From an uncultured Sphingomonadaceae bacterium (GTDB taxonomy: Bacteria > Pseudomonadota > Alphaproteobacteria > Sphingomonadales > Sphingomonadaceae): 64,000 nucleotides of DNA. The notes under the pieces are model-generated. The model did not search any database. It saw only the letters and a program-made list of their open reading frames with translations, and was not told the DNA's origin. Within the stretch, counting starts at the first letter, position 1. Each line of letters opens with the position of its first letter. The stretch spans positions 496,001-560,000 of the forward strand of contig CANLQE010000001.1 of NCBI GenBank assembly GCA_947493215.1, read 5' to 3'. Both the position numbers and the translations under genes were made by a program. Below, one piece after another: positions 53,460 to 61,995 of the stretch.

Positions 53460-55003
53460 CGGAGGCATGGAAACAGGCCTTTTCCCGCGTTCCCGAATTG
53501 CTCGCGGCCCATGTGCAGCTTAGTTTTTCAGCGTTACTGCTCGCTATGGCTTTGTGCTTGCCGCTGGCGATATGGGCAGCGCGGGCTCCAAAAGTAGCAG
53601 CGGTGATTCTCGGATTTGCGAGCTTGATCCAGACAATCCCTGCGCTGGCCCTGCTCGCGCTCTTCTATCCAGTTCTACTGGGTCTGTCGGCATTGCTCGG
53701 TGGCGGCATATCGGCGCTCGGTTTTTTGCCCGCGCTGCTGGCACTCACGCTCTATGCGCTGCTACCAATCCTGCGCAATGCGGTCACTGGACTAACTGGC
53801 GTTGCTCCAGCAGCAAAACAGGCGGCGGATGGCTTGGGCATGACTGCCGCGCAAAAACTGCGACTGGTCGAAGCGCCACTCGCCGCTCCGACTATCATGG
53901 CAGGAATCCGGACGGCAGCGGTCTGGACTATTGGCGCAGCGACGTTGTCAACGACAGTGGGGCAAGCCAGCCTTGGTGACCTGATTTTTGCCGGCCTTCA
54001 AACGCAAAACTGGACTTTGGTCCTTACCGGCTGCTTTGCCTCTGCAGGCCTGGCAATCATTGTCGACCTGCTTCTTGGCCTTATTGAACGAGCGATCCGT
54101 GAGCGGCGCAAAATCATCGCTTGGGGTGCAACCGCAGTGATTGGTATCGGTTTGGCTATTGCCGTGTTGCCGATGTTAGGCGCGCGTGATGATGTTGTTG
54201 TGATCGGTGCGAAAGGTTTTTCCGAACAATTTATATTGGCGCGTCTGATCGGCTCGCGGCTGGAGGACGCCGGTTATGAGGTGCGCTATCAGGACGGCCT
54301 TGGTTCGGCGGTTGTGTTTCAGGCCGTGGCCGCTGATGATATCGATATATATGTCGATTATTCCGGCACGATCTGGACCAATCAGATGAAGCGGACTGAT
54401 ACGCCGTCTGCCGATATAATGCTCGGCGAGATCGAAAAATGGAGCACGGCGACCTATGGGGTCACAATGCTGGGAGCATTGGGATTTGAAAACACCTATG
54501 CCTTTGCAGTCCGCCCGGAAGACGCGGCAAGCAAACAACTCAAAACGCTGGATGATCTGGCCCGCGTATCGTCGGATTTTGCTTTCGGCACGGACCTTGA
54601 ATTTCTCGAACGGCCGGAATGGGCGATGGTCAAAGCCGCCTATCCGATCCAGTTTAAGGAAGCGCGGTCGTTTAATCCGACCTTCATGTATCCCGCTTTA
54701 TCGAGCGGAGAAGTCGATGTGATCTCGGCCTTTTCTTCGGACGGTCGGATAGCGGCCAATGGTTTTGTTGTGCTGGAAGACGGCAAGGACGCCGTGCCAT
54801 CCTACGAGGCGATGGTATTAGTTGCTTCAAGGCGCAGCAGCGATGATAAATTTATCAACGCGATCAAACCGCTCGTTGGTGCGATCACGGTGGAAAATAT
54901 GCGGGAAGCCAATTACAAGGTCGACCGCGAAGCAAACAAGCAATCGCCCAGACAGGCAGCCCGCTGGCTGGATGAGCGACTTAAAGACGGGAAAGACCAG
55001 TAG
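53456..55003 (+). CDS. Fused OpuC-type permease and substrate-binding protein
   Basis: A 515-residue fusion. Residues about 10-235 form a BPD-type permease with about six helices (FASLIQTIPALALLALFYPVLLG, LYALLPILRNAVTGLTGV, then the cytoplasmic coupling loop and AVWTIGAATLSTTVGQASLGDLI). Residues about 245-510 are an OpuAC/ProX-type binding domain (VVIGAKGFSEQFILARLIGSRLEDAGYEVRYQ, DIDIYVDYSGTIW), presented outside the membrane. Together with the ATPase it forms a complete importer for glycine betaine, choline or carnitine. Fusions of this kind are known in OpuC/YehZ-like systems. Confidence 0.92.
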   Translation: MTEAWKQAFSRVPELLAAHVQLSFSALLLAMALCLPLAIWAARAPKVAAVILGFASLIQTIPALALLALFYPVLLGLSALLGGGISALGFLPALLALTLYALLPILRNAVTGLTGVAPAAKQAADGLGMTAAQKLRLVEAPLAAPTIMAGIRTAAVWTIGAATLSTTVGQASLGDLIFAGLQTQNWTLVLTGCFASAGLAIIVDLLLGLIERAIRERRKIIAWGATAVIGIGLAIAVLPMLGARDDVVVIGAKGFSEQFILARLIGSRLEDAGYEVRYQDGLGSAVVFQAVAADDIDIYVDYSGTIWTNQMKRTDTPSADIMLGEIEKWSTATYGVTMLGALGFENTYAFAVRPEDAASKQLKTLDDLARVSSDFAFGTDLEFLERPEWAMVKAAYPIQFKEARSFNPTFMYPALSSGEVDVISAFSSDGRIAANGFVVLEDGKDAVPSYEAMVLVASRRSSDDKFINAIKPLVGAITVENMREANYKVDREANKQSPRQAARWLDERLKDGKDQ

Positions 55004-55530
55004 TGACAAGACAGTTTTTTGCGATGTTCCGGCTGCGTTTTCTGGCCGTTCTAATCCTTCTATTCATCGCAGCCATACCAGCGCAGGCGCAAGTGGCAGT
55101 GACCTTTTATTCTCATGATTTCGGAAAAAATTTCCCGCATGCCTTCTTCGTGATGAAGGGGAAACTGGAAACTGGAGAAGCTGTGGATACCAGCTTTGGC
55201 TTTACCGCAGTGAATGTCTCTCCGGGTATTTTATGGGGTTCGGTCAAGGGTAAGGTCGAGACACCAAAGGCCAAATATATTACCAGCAGCAACCCGCATT
55301 TTACCGTCACCGTGGGGGACAGCAAATATCGAGAGCTCATGGCCCTAGTCGCGAAATGGCGCAACAAGCCGCAGAAGAGCTATAGTCTCAATAAGCGCAA
55401 TTGCGTGCATTTTGCTAGCGAGGCCGTTGCGATATTGGGCTATCGATTCAATACAAATACCAAATTCTGGAAAAAACCGCGGTCCTTCATGGAAGAAGTG
55501 ATGGCTCTGAACCCGACGCTAAAAAAATAG
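55003..55530 (+). CDS. Exported protein resembling a permuted NlpC/P60-LRAT fold
   Basis: A 175-residue protein with a signal peptide (cleavage near PAQAQ) and no assigned family. A His (H46 in FPHAFFV) precedes a Cys (C134 in KRNCVHFASEA). This order and the NCVHF motif resemble the NCEHF catalytic Cys of LRAT-like circularly permuted papain-fold enzymes. The GTG start shares a base with the transporter stop; an ATG at 55024 is possible. The link to the osmoprotectant operon suggests envelope action, but the activity is unproven. Confidence 0.7.
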   Translation: MTRQFFAMFRLRFLAVLILLFIAAIPAQAQVAVTFYSHDFGKNFPHAFFVMKGKLETGEAVDTSFGFTAVNVSPGILWGSVKGKVETPKAKYITSSNPHFTVTVGDSKYRELMALVAKWRNKPQKSYSLNKRNCVHFASEAVAILGYRFNTNTKFWKKPRSFMEEVMALNPTLKK

Positions 55531-55548
55531 GCTTGGAACGCCTTTGGT

Positions 55549-56166
55549 TCACATCACCATTGTATTGTAATGATGCCAGATGAAAATCGCGACAGACCCG
55601 CGATGGGGTGACCATGGAAGCGCGATCTCTCGCAAATCCTTTTCCGATGGCCGGGTGTCATGGCCCAATATGTCGCCCACACCGGCCTGTATCGCGAGGT
55701 CTCCGGCAGGCCAGATATCGGGTCGGCCCAAGGCAAAGAGCAGATAGATTTCCGCTGACCAGCGGCCAAGACCCTTGACCTTTGTGAGCAGTGCAATCGC
55801 TTCTTCATCATCTTGCGGCAAGTTGCCGAGGTCTAACCCGCCGGATAATATCAGCTCTGCCAAACTGCGGGCATAACCCTGTTTCTGGCGCGACAGGCCG
55901 CAGGCGCGTAGCTCGTCAAAGTCGGTAGCGATCAGCGCTTCGGCGGGACAGCCAGCACCCAATCGCGCTTCCAACTTGTTCCAAACCGCTGCGGCCGAAG
56001 CCACGCTGACTTGTTGACCAACAATGGTGCGCAGCAAGGTTTGATAACCCTCGGGATTGATTCGCGGCTCCGGATAGCCAGCCGCTGTGATGGCTTCTCC
56101 AAGCGCTGGTTCTACCTCGCATATGGCGTCCAAGCTCGTTCTGATCGTCTCTTTTGATAGGCCCAT
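55549..56166 (-). CDS. AlkA-type DNA-3-methyladenine glycosylase (HhH-GPD)
   Basis: A 205-residue base-excision glycosylase. The helix-hairpin-helix is LTKVKGLGRWSAEIYLLFA (about 127-145) and the catalytic Asp is D156 in IWPAGDLA. The YQTLLRTIVGQQVSVASA helix is typical. It lacks the N-terminal domain of E. coli AlkA, as in shorter family members. No Fe-S cluster cysteines are seen. It removes alkylated purines from DNA. Confidence 0.92.
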   Translation of the reverse strand: MGLSKETIRTSLDAICEVEPALGEAITAAGYPEPRINPEGYQTLLRTIVGQQVSVASAAAVWNKLEARLGAGCPAEALIATDFDELRACGLSRQKQGYARSLAELILSGGLDLGNLPQDDEEAIALLTKVKGLGRWSAEIYLLFALGRPDIWPAGDLAIQAGVGDILGHDTRPSEKDLREIALPWSPHRGSVAIFIWHHYNTMVM

Positions 56167-56269
56167 TGCGGCTTTGCCTCAGCTTACTGCCCTTTTGGGC
56201 TCTTGATTCTTTTCAGTCGAGCGGACATAGCGTGCCGGATTTTGAATGAAAACAGCTTAAGGGGTTTAT

Positions 56270-56587
56270 ATGCCAACCATCCACGTAACCGGTCGTACCG
56301 GAGAAGAAAAAGCCGTTACCGTTGACAGCGGTATGAATGTCATGGAAGCAATCCGTGACAATGGTTTTGACGAATTACTAGCGCTGTGCGGTGGATGTTG
56401 TTCTTGCGCGACTTGCCATGTCCACGTCTCTTCCGACTGGAAAGACAAACTGCCAGCGATGAGCGAAGACGAAGATGATTTGCTGGAAAGCAGCGACCAT
56501 CGCGATGAATTTTCCCGGCTCAGCTGCCAGATCGAGTTAAATGACGATCTCGATGGCCTGAAAGTGAAAATCGCCGAAGAAGATTAA
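56270..56587 (+). CDS. 2Fe-2S ferredoxin, adrenodoxin type
   Basis: A 105-residue vertebrate-type/adrenodoxin-like ferredoxin. Cluster ligands are C40, C46 and C49 in [15 protein letters not shown] and C86 in RLSCQIEL. Two extra cysteines, C43 and C44, lie in the ligand loop. The acidic stretch [11 protein letters not shown] is the partner-docking helix used with P450s, Rieske oxygenases or Isc proteins. A terminator follows, so it is monocistronic. No P450 or oxygenase is in the window. Confidence 0.95.
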   Translation: MPTIHVTGRTGEEKAVTVDSGMNVMEAIRDNGFDELLALCGGCCSCATCHVHVSSDWKDKLPAMSEDEDDLLESSDHRDEFSRLSCQIELNDDLDGLKVKIAEED

Positions 56588-56613
56588 ATTCTTCGACAAT
56601 AGGATATAAAAAA

Positions 56614-56639
56614 GGGAGCGAATTATCGCTCCCTTTTTT
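56614..56639 (+). terminator. Terminator after the ferredoxin gene
   Basis: A 7-bp stem GGGAGCG / CGCTCCC with loop AATTAT is followed by six T. It is preceded by six A, so it also serves the convergent lipoprotein gene. Confidence 0.92.
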
Positions 56640-56656
56640 GTGACCGTCTTAGCGCG

Positions 56657-57565
56657 CTATTGGGTTAGCTTCACAATTGCACGCGGGCTTTCGCCGAGGG
56701 CCCCGTCTTTGCCGACCTCCCATGTCATAGTCTTATTTGCGCCGTTGCTTACATAGCCATCGGCACTGTTGTTGGTCAAAACCTCGCCATCGGTTTCGAT
56801 CACAAACGTCCCTTCGATTGGCGACATTTCAGGCATGTCTTTGCCACCCATTTCCTTCATCGCCATCGCGCCGAACAAGCCGCCTGGACCCGCCATCGCT
56901 GGGGTTAGGATTTCCAGCTCTTGTCCTTTGCGCCTTATGATTTGGACGAAAGGAAATTGCATAGTCGCGCTGGGAATGGACGGGAAAGAGAAGGTCTGAT
57001 CGAACCGCCCGCTAATGGCATATTCGACCTCAAACATGTCATTGCCGACATATTCGACCTTATTCCAGCCGTCATATTTGGTAAGCTGTTCGGCGAATTT
57101 CTTCAGATTTTCGTCATTGCCAGGAATAGCGCCGCCGAACATCGATCCCATCACTGCCTTTTGTTCGTCCTCTTCCTTCTTGCGCCGGGCATTACGATCT
57201 TCATGCTCTTGTCGTTTGGTGGCAATTTCTTCCTTGCTGCATTCCCGGTCTTCGTAGCGATAGGGCGCGTCGGTATCATCGTCAGATGAACCATAGTTTT
57301 CATAATCCAGCGCAGTGACCTCGCCGGTCTCGTTATCAATCTTGCTCGAGCATTTCAGACTATCAGGATCAAATGGTGTATAGCTTCGTCCACCCAGGCC
57401 TTTGCCGTCGCCAGAAAAAATCTGCATCTGGCCATTATAGAAAAATGTATATTGGCCGTCTTTCTGGAGTAGCATCTTGGAATCGAATTTGCCGGGGATC
57501 AGCAAACAACCGGATAGCAACAACGGCACACATAGCGCGGCCAAAATTTTGAATAGCTCTCTCAT
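56657..57565 (-). CDS. Lipoprotein of unknown function
   Basis: A 302-residue exported protein with a lipobox LLSGC (Cys at about residue 20), hence anchored in the envelope. A highly charged helix (EEIATKRQEHEDRNARRKKEEDEQK) sits in the middle, flanked by beta-rich parts (FFYNGQMQIFSGDGKG, and FEVEYAISGRFDQTFSFPSIP). The C-terminus ends in an immunoglobulin-like strand pattern. No family is recognised. It lies 3 nt upstream of rlmB-side sequence (its start is 3 nt from the rlmB stop) and may share transcription with it. Confidence 0.78.
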   Translation of the reverse strand: MRELFKILAALCVPLLLSGCLLIPGKFDSKMLLQKDGQYTFFYNGQMQIFSGDGKGLGGRSYTPFDPDSLKCSSKIDNETGEVTALDYENYGSSDDDTDAPYRYEDRECSKEEIATKRQEHEDRNARRKKEEDEQKAVMGSMFGGAIPGNDENLKKFAEQLTKYDGWNKVEYVGNDMFEVEYAISGRFDQTFSFPSIPSATMQFPFVQIIRRKGQELEILTPAMAGPGGLFGAMAMKEMGGKDMPEMSPIEGTFVIETDGEVLTNNSADGYVSNGANKTMTWEVGKDGALGESPRAIVKLTQ

Positions 57566-57568
57566 TTT

Positions 57569-58321
57569 CTAACTCTCCCTGTTTCTCGTATATTCCGCAT
57601 AAAGAGCGATCGCAGCAGCATTAGACACGTTCAAACTTTCCATCTGCGGAGCCATTGGCAGCCGCGCCAGCGCATCGCAATGACCAGCGACATTCTGCCG
57701 GAGGCCTTCGCCTTCTGCGCCCATGACCAAAGCCAATTTGCTTTGTCCCATGATGCTGCCGAGCGTTTCGTCGGCATCACCGTCCATGCCGATGCGCCAA
57801 TATCCTGCTTCGGCAATTTCGTCGAGCGCCCGCGCCAGATTAACTACCCGTACCCACGGTACGATTTCCAGAGCGCCAGAGGCCGATTTTGCCAACGTAC
57901 CAGATTCGGGTGGGGCATGGCGGTCCTGTGTGATAATCGCTGCAGCATCAAAGGCAGCAGCTGACCGCAAGATGGCGCCAACATTATGAGGGTCGGTTAC
58001 CTGATCCAGCACCAAGATAGGACGGCCTTTTTCGGCCGCCTTATCAAGCAAATCGCCGAGCCAAATCTCCGGTAGCGGATCAACATCAAGCACCATGCCT
58101 TGATGGGGCGCTTCGCGCGGGATAACCCGGCCAAGATCAGAAACATCGCTATACACAACCGCCAAATCTTCCGGCAGGTCAAGCGTCCCCAGTGCTTCGC
58201 GCGTCCCTGATATTTTCTTCACAAACCGATGCGGATTAGCCAGTGCAGCTTCCACCGCATGTCGGCCCCAGAATTTCAAACCGCCGCCGGTTTTCTTCAC
58301 AGATCTATTTTTGCGTGCCAT
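57569..58321 (-). CDS. rlmB: 23S rRNA 2'-O-methyltransferase (SpoU/TrmH family, RlmB-like)
   Basis: A 250-residue SPOUT methyltransferase. An N-terminal substrate-binding domain (FWGRHAVEAALANPHRFVKKI) is followed by the knotted catalytic domain: LVLDQVTDPHNVGAILRSAAAFD, LVMGAEGEGLRQNVAGHCDALARLPM and ESLNVSNAAAIALYE-like ESLNVSNAAAIALYAEY. This fits RlmB, which methylates G2251 of 23S rRNA in E. coli. The ATG at 58321 is taken because the first 47 track residues have no family match. Confidence 0.9.
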   Translation of the reverse strand: MARKNRSVKKTGGGLKFWGRHAVEAALANPHRFVKKISGTREALGTLDLPEDLAVVYSDVSDLGRVIPREAPHQGMVLDVDPLPEIWLGDLLDKAAEKGRPILVLDQVTDPHNVGAILRSAAAFDAAAIITQDRHAPPESGTLAKSASGALEIVPWVRVVNLARALDEIAEAGYWRIGMDGDADETLGSIMGQSKLALVMGAEGEGLRQNVAGHCDALARLPMAPQMESLNVSNAAAIALYAEYTRNRES

Positions 58322-58479
58322 AATGCTCCTTAGCGGCTCGACTAAAATGGCACACCTGTTTTTTTGGGTCTTTTTCGCAGCAAATGCGTGATTTTGAAAG
58401 GGCAGGCATTGACACTGGGCCATGCTTTCGTCATTGAGCCGCATCTTGCCGAAAAACGGCAAAGATCAGGCAACCAAAT

Positions 58480-58565
58480 GGACAGGTGGCCGAGTGGTTA
58501 AAGGCAGCAGACTGTAAATCTGCCCGCGTAAGCGTACATAGGTTCGAATCCTATCCTGTCCACCA
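58480..58565 (+). tRNA. tRNA-Tyr(GTA)
   Basis: An 86-nt class II tRNA: acceptor GGACAGG / CCTGTCC, discriminator A, encoded CCA, anticodon arm GCAGA-CTGTAAA-TCTGC giving GTA, a long variable arm (CCCGCGTAAGCGTA) and T arm ATAGGTTCGAATCCTAT. An integrase starts 57 bp downstream, so its 3' end is the likely attachment site of the element. Confidence 0.97.
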
Positions 58566-58622
58566 GCCCTTGCTAAGCCATTGAAAGCTTGTAGGCAATT
58601 GATCTAAAAGGAGTTTCTTGAC

Positions 58623-60173
58623 GTGATTGATACACGTGTATCATCCACGGAGGACAACTTGGGTAAACTTCCAGAATATCTATTTCGACAACCTAGTGGC
58701 ATATACAGATACCGCCGCCGCGTCCCTGATGCGCTGAAAGGCCAGACCGTTGACTGTGTTAAATTCCCAGCGAATGAATGGCTGCGGTCGCTCGGAACCC
58801 GTGACCCGATAGAAGGACGCGCTAAGCACGCGGCGCTAGGAGCGCAACTAGATAGTCAAATTACAGAGGCGGAGCTAATCCTTTCGGGGCCAGCCGGACT
58901 AGCTGAGGCAGCGCGGGTACGTGAGGACAGACTGGCTCGGGAAGCATTTGAAGCTAAGAGGCAGGAGCGCCGATTAGCCCGTGCACCTTTGAGGGCTGCA
59001 TTAAAAGAACGACTGCACCAATCCACGGCTGAGCTAACGCCGGAGGTGGCCGCGATGGTTGATGTTATCAGGGAAGCCAAAGAAGCTCGCGCTGAGGATG
59101 TTATGGCCGCTACGGTGGCTGTGAGAGCCGATACAGAGGGCGTAGCGGGCAAAACGCTTGGCGATGCAATCGCACTTTATACGGAGCGACGTGTCGCAAA
59201 CAAAAAAGGTTCTACCCAGAAATCCAATGGAACGGCATTTGCTTTCCTTATCGCTGTTCTGGGCGAGGGCGCACGCCTGCCGAGAATAACGCGGGATGAT
59301 GCTCGAAAGGCTCTAGCAATGCTTCATAAGCAGCCAGCTGCCCATTGGGCTGGGCGAGGCTTGTCGATTTATGAGCGGGCGTCACTGGCGGAAACAAATG
59401 GGCTGCCCTGCTTATCAACCAAGACAATCCGCGACAGCTATTTGTCATTCTGGGGCGCGCTATTTCGATATGCCGTGCAAGAGGATTGGACAACACGAAA
59501 TGTCTTTGACGGACTGACAGTTGAGGTTGCCGGTAGAAAAACAGATAGGCGTTTACCCTATGAGGATAGTGAGCTTGTGAAGCTGTTTGGAGCGGAACCT
59601 TGGACGCCGCCCACGCCTTTGCAGGATAAGCTAGCTATTCGATACTGGGGGCCGATTATAGCTCTATATCATGGCCTGCGCCGGGGAGAGATTGCCCAAC
59701 TAGATGCCTCCAAGTTTCAGGTGCAAAACGATGTAATGATGTTCGAGGTTACGGGAGATTTAAAGACCGGCAACGCGGAAAGAAAGCTGGCGTTGCACCC
59801 TGAGCTAATACGGCTAGGGCTTTTCGCCTTTGCGCAGCGGCGGGCATCACAAGGCTTGCTATTTGAAGGACAGGCCGCCGACAATCGCGGTATATGGGGC
59901 GATGCGTTCGGAGACTGGTTTGGCCGCTATCGCAAACAACTTGGCATTGGGCAACGGGGGCAAGGGCTTCATGCTCTCAGACATAACTTTGAGGACGCCC
60001 TGCGGGAAGCGGAATTGCATCAGACAGCTATTGGCCAGTACCTCGGTGGCCGTTCGGCGGTTGATCAAGTAGGGGCCAACTATGGGGCCGGTGATAGTGC
60101 ACGGCGGTTATTCGAAGCAATCAGCAAGGTTCGTTATCCGATGCTGTCCTTCGAGCCAGCAAAGCCAGCCTAG
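58623..60173 (+). CDS. Tyrosine-type site-specific integrase
   Basis: A 516-residue tyrosine recombinase. An N-terminal DUF6538-like start (PEYLFRQPSGIYRYRRRVP) and a coiled, Ala/Glu-rich stretch (90-170) precede the SAM-like core-binding domain (about 180-300). In the catalytic domain R353 (GLRRGEI), K381 (GDLKTGN), H450 and R453 (LHALRHNF) and Y487 (GANYGAG) are present. The fifth position, usually His or Trp, is Gly in YLGGRS. Starts are ambiguous: GTG 58623 (AAGGAG, nine bases) or TTG 58659 (GGAGG, five bases). It would integrate and excise the element at tRNA-Tyr. Confidence 0.95.
   Translation: MIDTRVSSTEDNLGKLPEYLFRQPSGIYRYRRRVPDALKGQTVDCVKFPANEWLRSLGTRDPIEGRAKHAALGAQLDSQITEAELILSGPAGLAEAARVREDRLAREAFEAKRQERRLARAPLRAALKERLHQSTAELTPEVAAMVDVIREAKEARAEDVMAATVAVRADTEGVAGKTLGDAIALYTERRVANKKGSTQKSNGTAFAFLIAVLGEGARLPRITRDDARKALAMLHKQPAAHWAGRGLSIYERASLAETNGLPCLSTKTIRDSYLSFWGALFRYAVQEDWTTRNVFDGLTVEVAGRKTDRRLPYEDSELVKLFGAEPWTPPTPLQDKLAIRYWGPIIALYHGLRRGEIAQLDASKFQVQNDVMMFEVTGDLKTGNAERKLALHPELIRLGLFAFAQRRASQGLLFEGQAADNRGIWGDAFGDWFGRYRKQLGIGQRGQGLHALRHNFEDALREAELHQTAIGQYLGGRSAVDQVGANYGAGDSARRLFEAISKVRYPMLSFEPAKPA
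58628..58643. repeat. Perfect 16-bp palindrome at the integrase start
   Basis: TGATACACGTGTATCA is its own complement. It lies between the GTG (58623) and the TTG (58659) candidate starts of the integrase. If the TTG is used, the palindrome sits in the leader and could be an operator. Confidence 0.6.
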
Positions 60174-60200
60174 GAACCTTGATACAAAGCTCCTAGGCTG
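60166..60200. repeat. 10-bp inverted repeat between integrase and opposing operon
   Basis: CAGCCTAGGA and TCCTAGGCTG are exact inverted copies around a 15-nt spacer. The left arm contains the integrase TAG stop, and the right arm ends just before the stop of the opposing gene at 60205. No T tract follows, so it may be a factor-dependent terminator, an RNA-stabilising hairpin or a protein site. Confidence 0.65.
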
Positions 60201-60204
60201 TGGC

Positions 60205-60975
60205 TTATACGGTACTGGCCTCTGACATTGCTGCGGCTTGCCCTTCTGCCGAAGCGAGCGGGACGCCAACAGCACGGGCCAATGCCTGACCTGTCTTTGG
60301 AGATCGGTATCCACCTTCTGCCGTTCTTATGGCTGGGGCTGCTCCGATTGGAACACCGGCCCAACTGCGTGCACGATGCCCTGACATTGATGCGCGGGCG
60401 GCGGTGTCGCTTGAGGGGGCGGGTTCGCCCTGTGTTGGATTGGCATTAGGAGGCGGTGCGTTAGGCTTGGCCGTGGCTTGCCCGGGTGCGTTAAATGAGA
60501 ATGTTTGGTTCGGCACGGGTGCTGGTTCCGGGGCTGGATCGGCCAAGTCCTGCATTTCATCATGCGAGACTGCCAAGGCAGTATCTATTGTAAGGCCTGC
60601 CAACGTGTCTTCTGTTCCTTCGCCGCTGCGGATAGCTAAAGCCATGCTGTCGGCTACAATCATGTCCTGTAGCGCGGAAATGCCGCTGTCATCACCGGTT
60701 TGGATATACTGATTTAAGGCTTGGTCATACTGTGCCAACGTAGTTTTGTCGCTGGCCTCAATGAGCCGCGTCACCTTAGCGATTGATCCGCCAACACCGG
60801 GTTGCTTTTGAGCAAAGTTATTGAGCGCCATCGCGTATGCCGTGTGGGCTGGATGGCCGGTTCCCATTAGAATATGAGCCTCTTTGCCAATTGCGTTAGC
60901 GCCGAAACCGTGGCCATGAATGATAGCGAGGGCGGCATTTACTTTGACGCGTTGCTTGTTGGTTAGTGCGGTCAT
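60205..60975 (-). CDS. Element protein 6, unknown (helical domain plus Pro-rich linker)
   Basis: A 256-residue protein I do not recognise. Residues 1-140 are helical (NKQRVKVNAALAIIHGHGFGANAIGKEAHILMGTGHPAHTAYAMALNNF). A low-complexity Pro/Ala/Asn-rich linker follows (about 145-195, PAPEPAPVPNQ... and PPPNANPTQGEPAPS). The Gly/Ala-rich tail includes GGYRSPKTGQALARAVGVP. It is last in the minus-strand operon; its ATG overlaps the upstream gene stop by four bases. The two-part layout with a flexible linker suggests a scaffold or structural protein, but this is only a guess. Confidence 0.72.
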   Translation of the reverse strand: MTALTNKQRVKVNAALAIIHGHGFGANAIGKEAHILMGTGHPAHTAYAMALNNFAQKQPGVGGSIAKVTRLIEASDKTTLAQYDQALNQYIQTGDDSGISALQDMIVADSMALAIRSGEGTEDTLAGLTIDTALAVSHDEMQDLADPAPEPAPVPNQTFSFNAPGQATAKPNAPPPNANPTQGEPAPSSDTAARASMSGHRARSWAGVPIGAAPAIRTAEGGYRSPKTGQALARAVGVPLASAEGQAAAMSEASTV

Positions 60976-61445
60976 TCCGCTTTCTCCTTAATGTTGTTTT
61001 GTTCCGCCTCAGCGGCGTTTCGTACGCAAGATTGAATGTAGCAATAGGCGCGCTTGATCCTATTATCGTCTAAATACGGACGGCCCGCAGCCCGCCAGTC
61101 CGCAAGCGTTTCCTCGCCCACTAGCTTAGCTTCGGATTGGGAAGCCGTGGACAGGTCGTGGAATGCGGGGCTTTGCTTCCGGCCTAGATAGTCCGGCCAG
61201 TCCAGCCGCATGCGGTCTTCTGCACGGCAATGCTGCACAGAAACTTCTACGACTTGCCACGGGTTAGAAAACTTCCTGTTATTCATAATACAGACGGATA
61301 CCGCGGCCCACTGGACATCGGCCATTGCTGCTTCTCCGTAGTCCCCGCACATATCTCGTAATTCTTCGATGGTCTGGGGAAATATGCTTATAAGGACACG
61401 CGGCTCTGTGTTCTTAGAGCGCCGTGTATTTGATTGATCCTTCAC
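60972..61445 (-). CDS. Element protein 5, unknown
   Basis: A 157-residue protein of unknown family. It starts with a basic tail (MKDQSNTRRSKNTEPRV), followed by ISIFPQTIEELRDMCGDYGEAAMADVQWAAVSVCIMNN, and a later RIKRAYCYIQSCVRNAAEA helix. It has five cysteines but no obvious metal motif. The start is GTG at 61445 and overlaps the upstream gene by four bases (GTGA), so translation is coupled. Confidence 0.65.
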   Translation of the reverse strand: MKDQSNTRRSKNTEPRVLISIFPQTIEELRDMCGDYGEAAMADVQWAAVSVCIMNNRKFSNPWQVVEVSVQHCRAEDRMRLDWPDYLGRKQSPAFHDLSTASQSEAKLVGEETLADWRAAGRPYLDDNRIKRAYCYIQSCVRNAAEAEQNNIKEKAE

Positions 61446-61975
61446 GATGCCAAGTACCCACGGCTTACAGCTTGGATATAACGGGATACTGCCTCAGCCG
61501 GTTTGCCGGGGGCAAGGTCCATGATACGTTGCGGGATGATCTCTGGCTTTGCTTCCGTTAGGTAAGCCAACTCCGCAGCTTGCAGGTAATTGATACCAAA
61601 GGCTGACGCAGCTTTCCATACGTTCTGTCTAGTGCTGTAGTCATAGGAGAGGGTCTCATAGGTGACTGCAAATGTCATTTTAAGGAGACCGGGGTTAGCG
61701 TCACCAACAGGTGCGCTTGGCGTTATCGCCATTTTACGGATATTGGCAAAAGCGGCCTTCTGTTTCGCGTCATGCTCGTTAGCAAGGGCAGTTGCCAAAT
61801 CTTGCTGTGTATCCTTAAGCTCTCGCGCCAGACGCTTGGCGTTAATCTCTGCATCCTTAAGGCGCTGCAATAGCGCAATATCGGCTTTGGCTGCATGTAG
61901 GTCAGTGGAAATGCTAGTGATACGATCAGCCAGATCGTTAGTGCTTATTGCTGGGGTGTTTTTAGTCTTAGGCAT
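61442..61975 (-). CDS. Element protein 4, coiled-coil protein
   Basis: A 177-residue protein. Residues about 10-80 form a long coiled coil (ADRITSISTDLHAAKADIALLQRLKDAEINAKRLARELKDTQQDLATALA). The C-terminal part is compact (LLKMTFAVTYETLSYDYSTRQNVWKAASAFGINYLQAAELAYLTE, then GKPAEAVSRYIQAVSRGYLAS). No family is recognised. It probably oligomerises. It overlaps the next gene by four bases. Confidence 0.7.
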   Translation of the reverse strand: MPKTKNTPAISTNDLADRITSISTDLHAAKADIALLQRLKDAEINAKRLARELKDTQQDLATALANEHDAKQKAAFANIRKMAITPSAPVGDANPGLLKMTFAVTYETLSYDYSTRQNVWKAASAFGINYLQAAELAYLTEAKPEIIPQRIMDLAPGKPAEAVSRYIQAVSRGYLAS

Positions 61976-61995
61976 TGGTTTTCTTTCAGGTTGGA

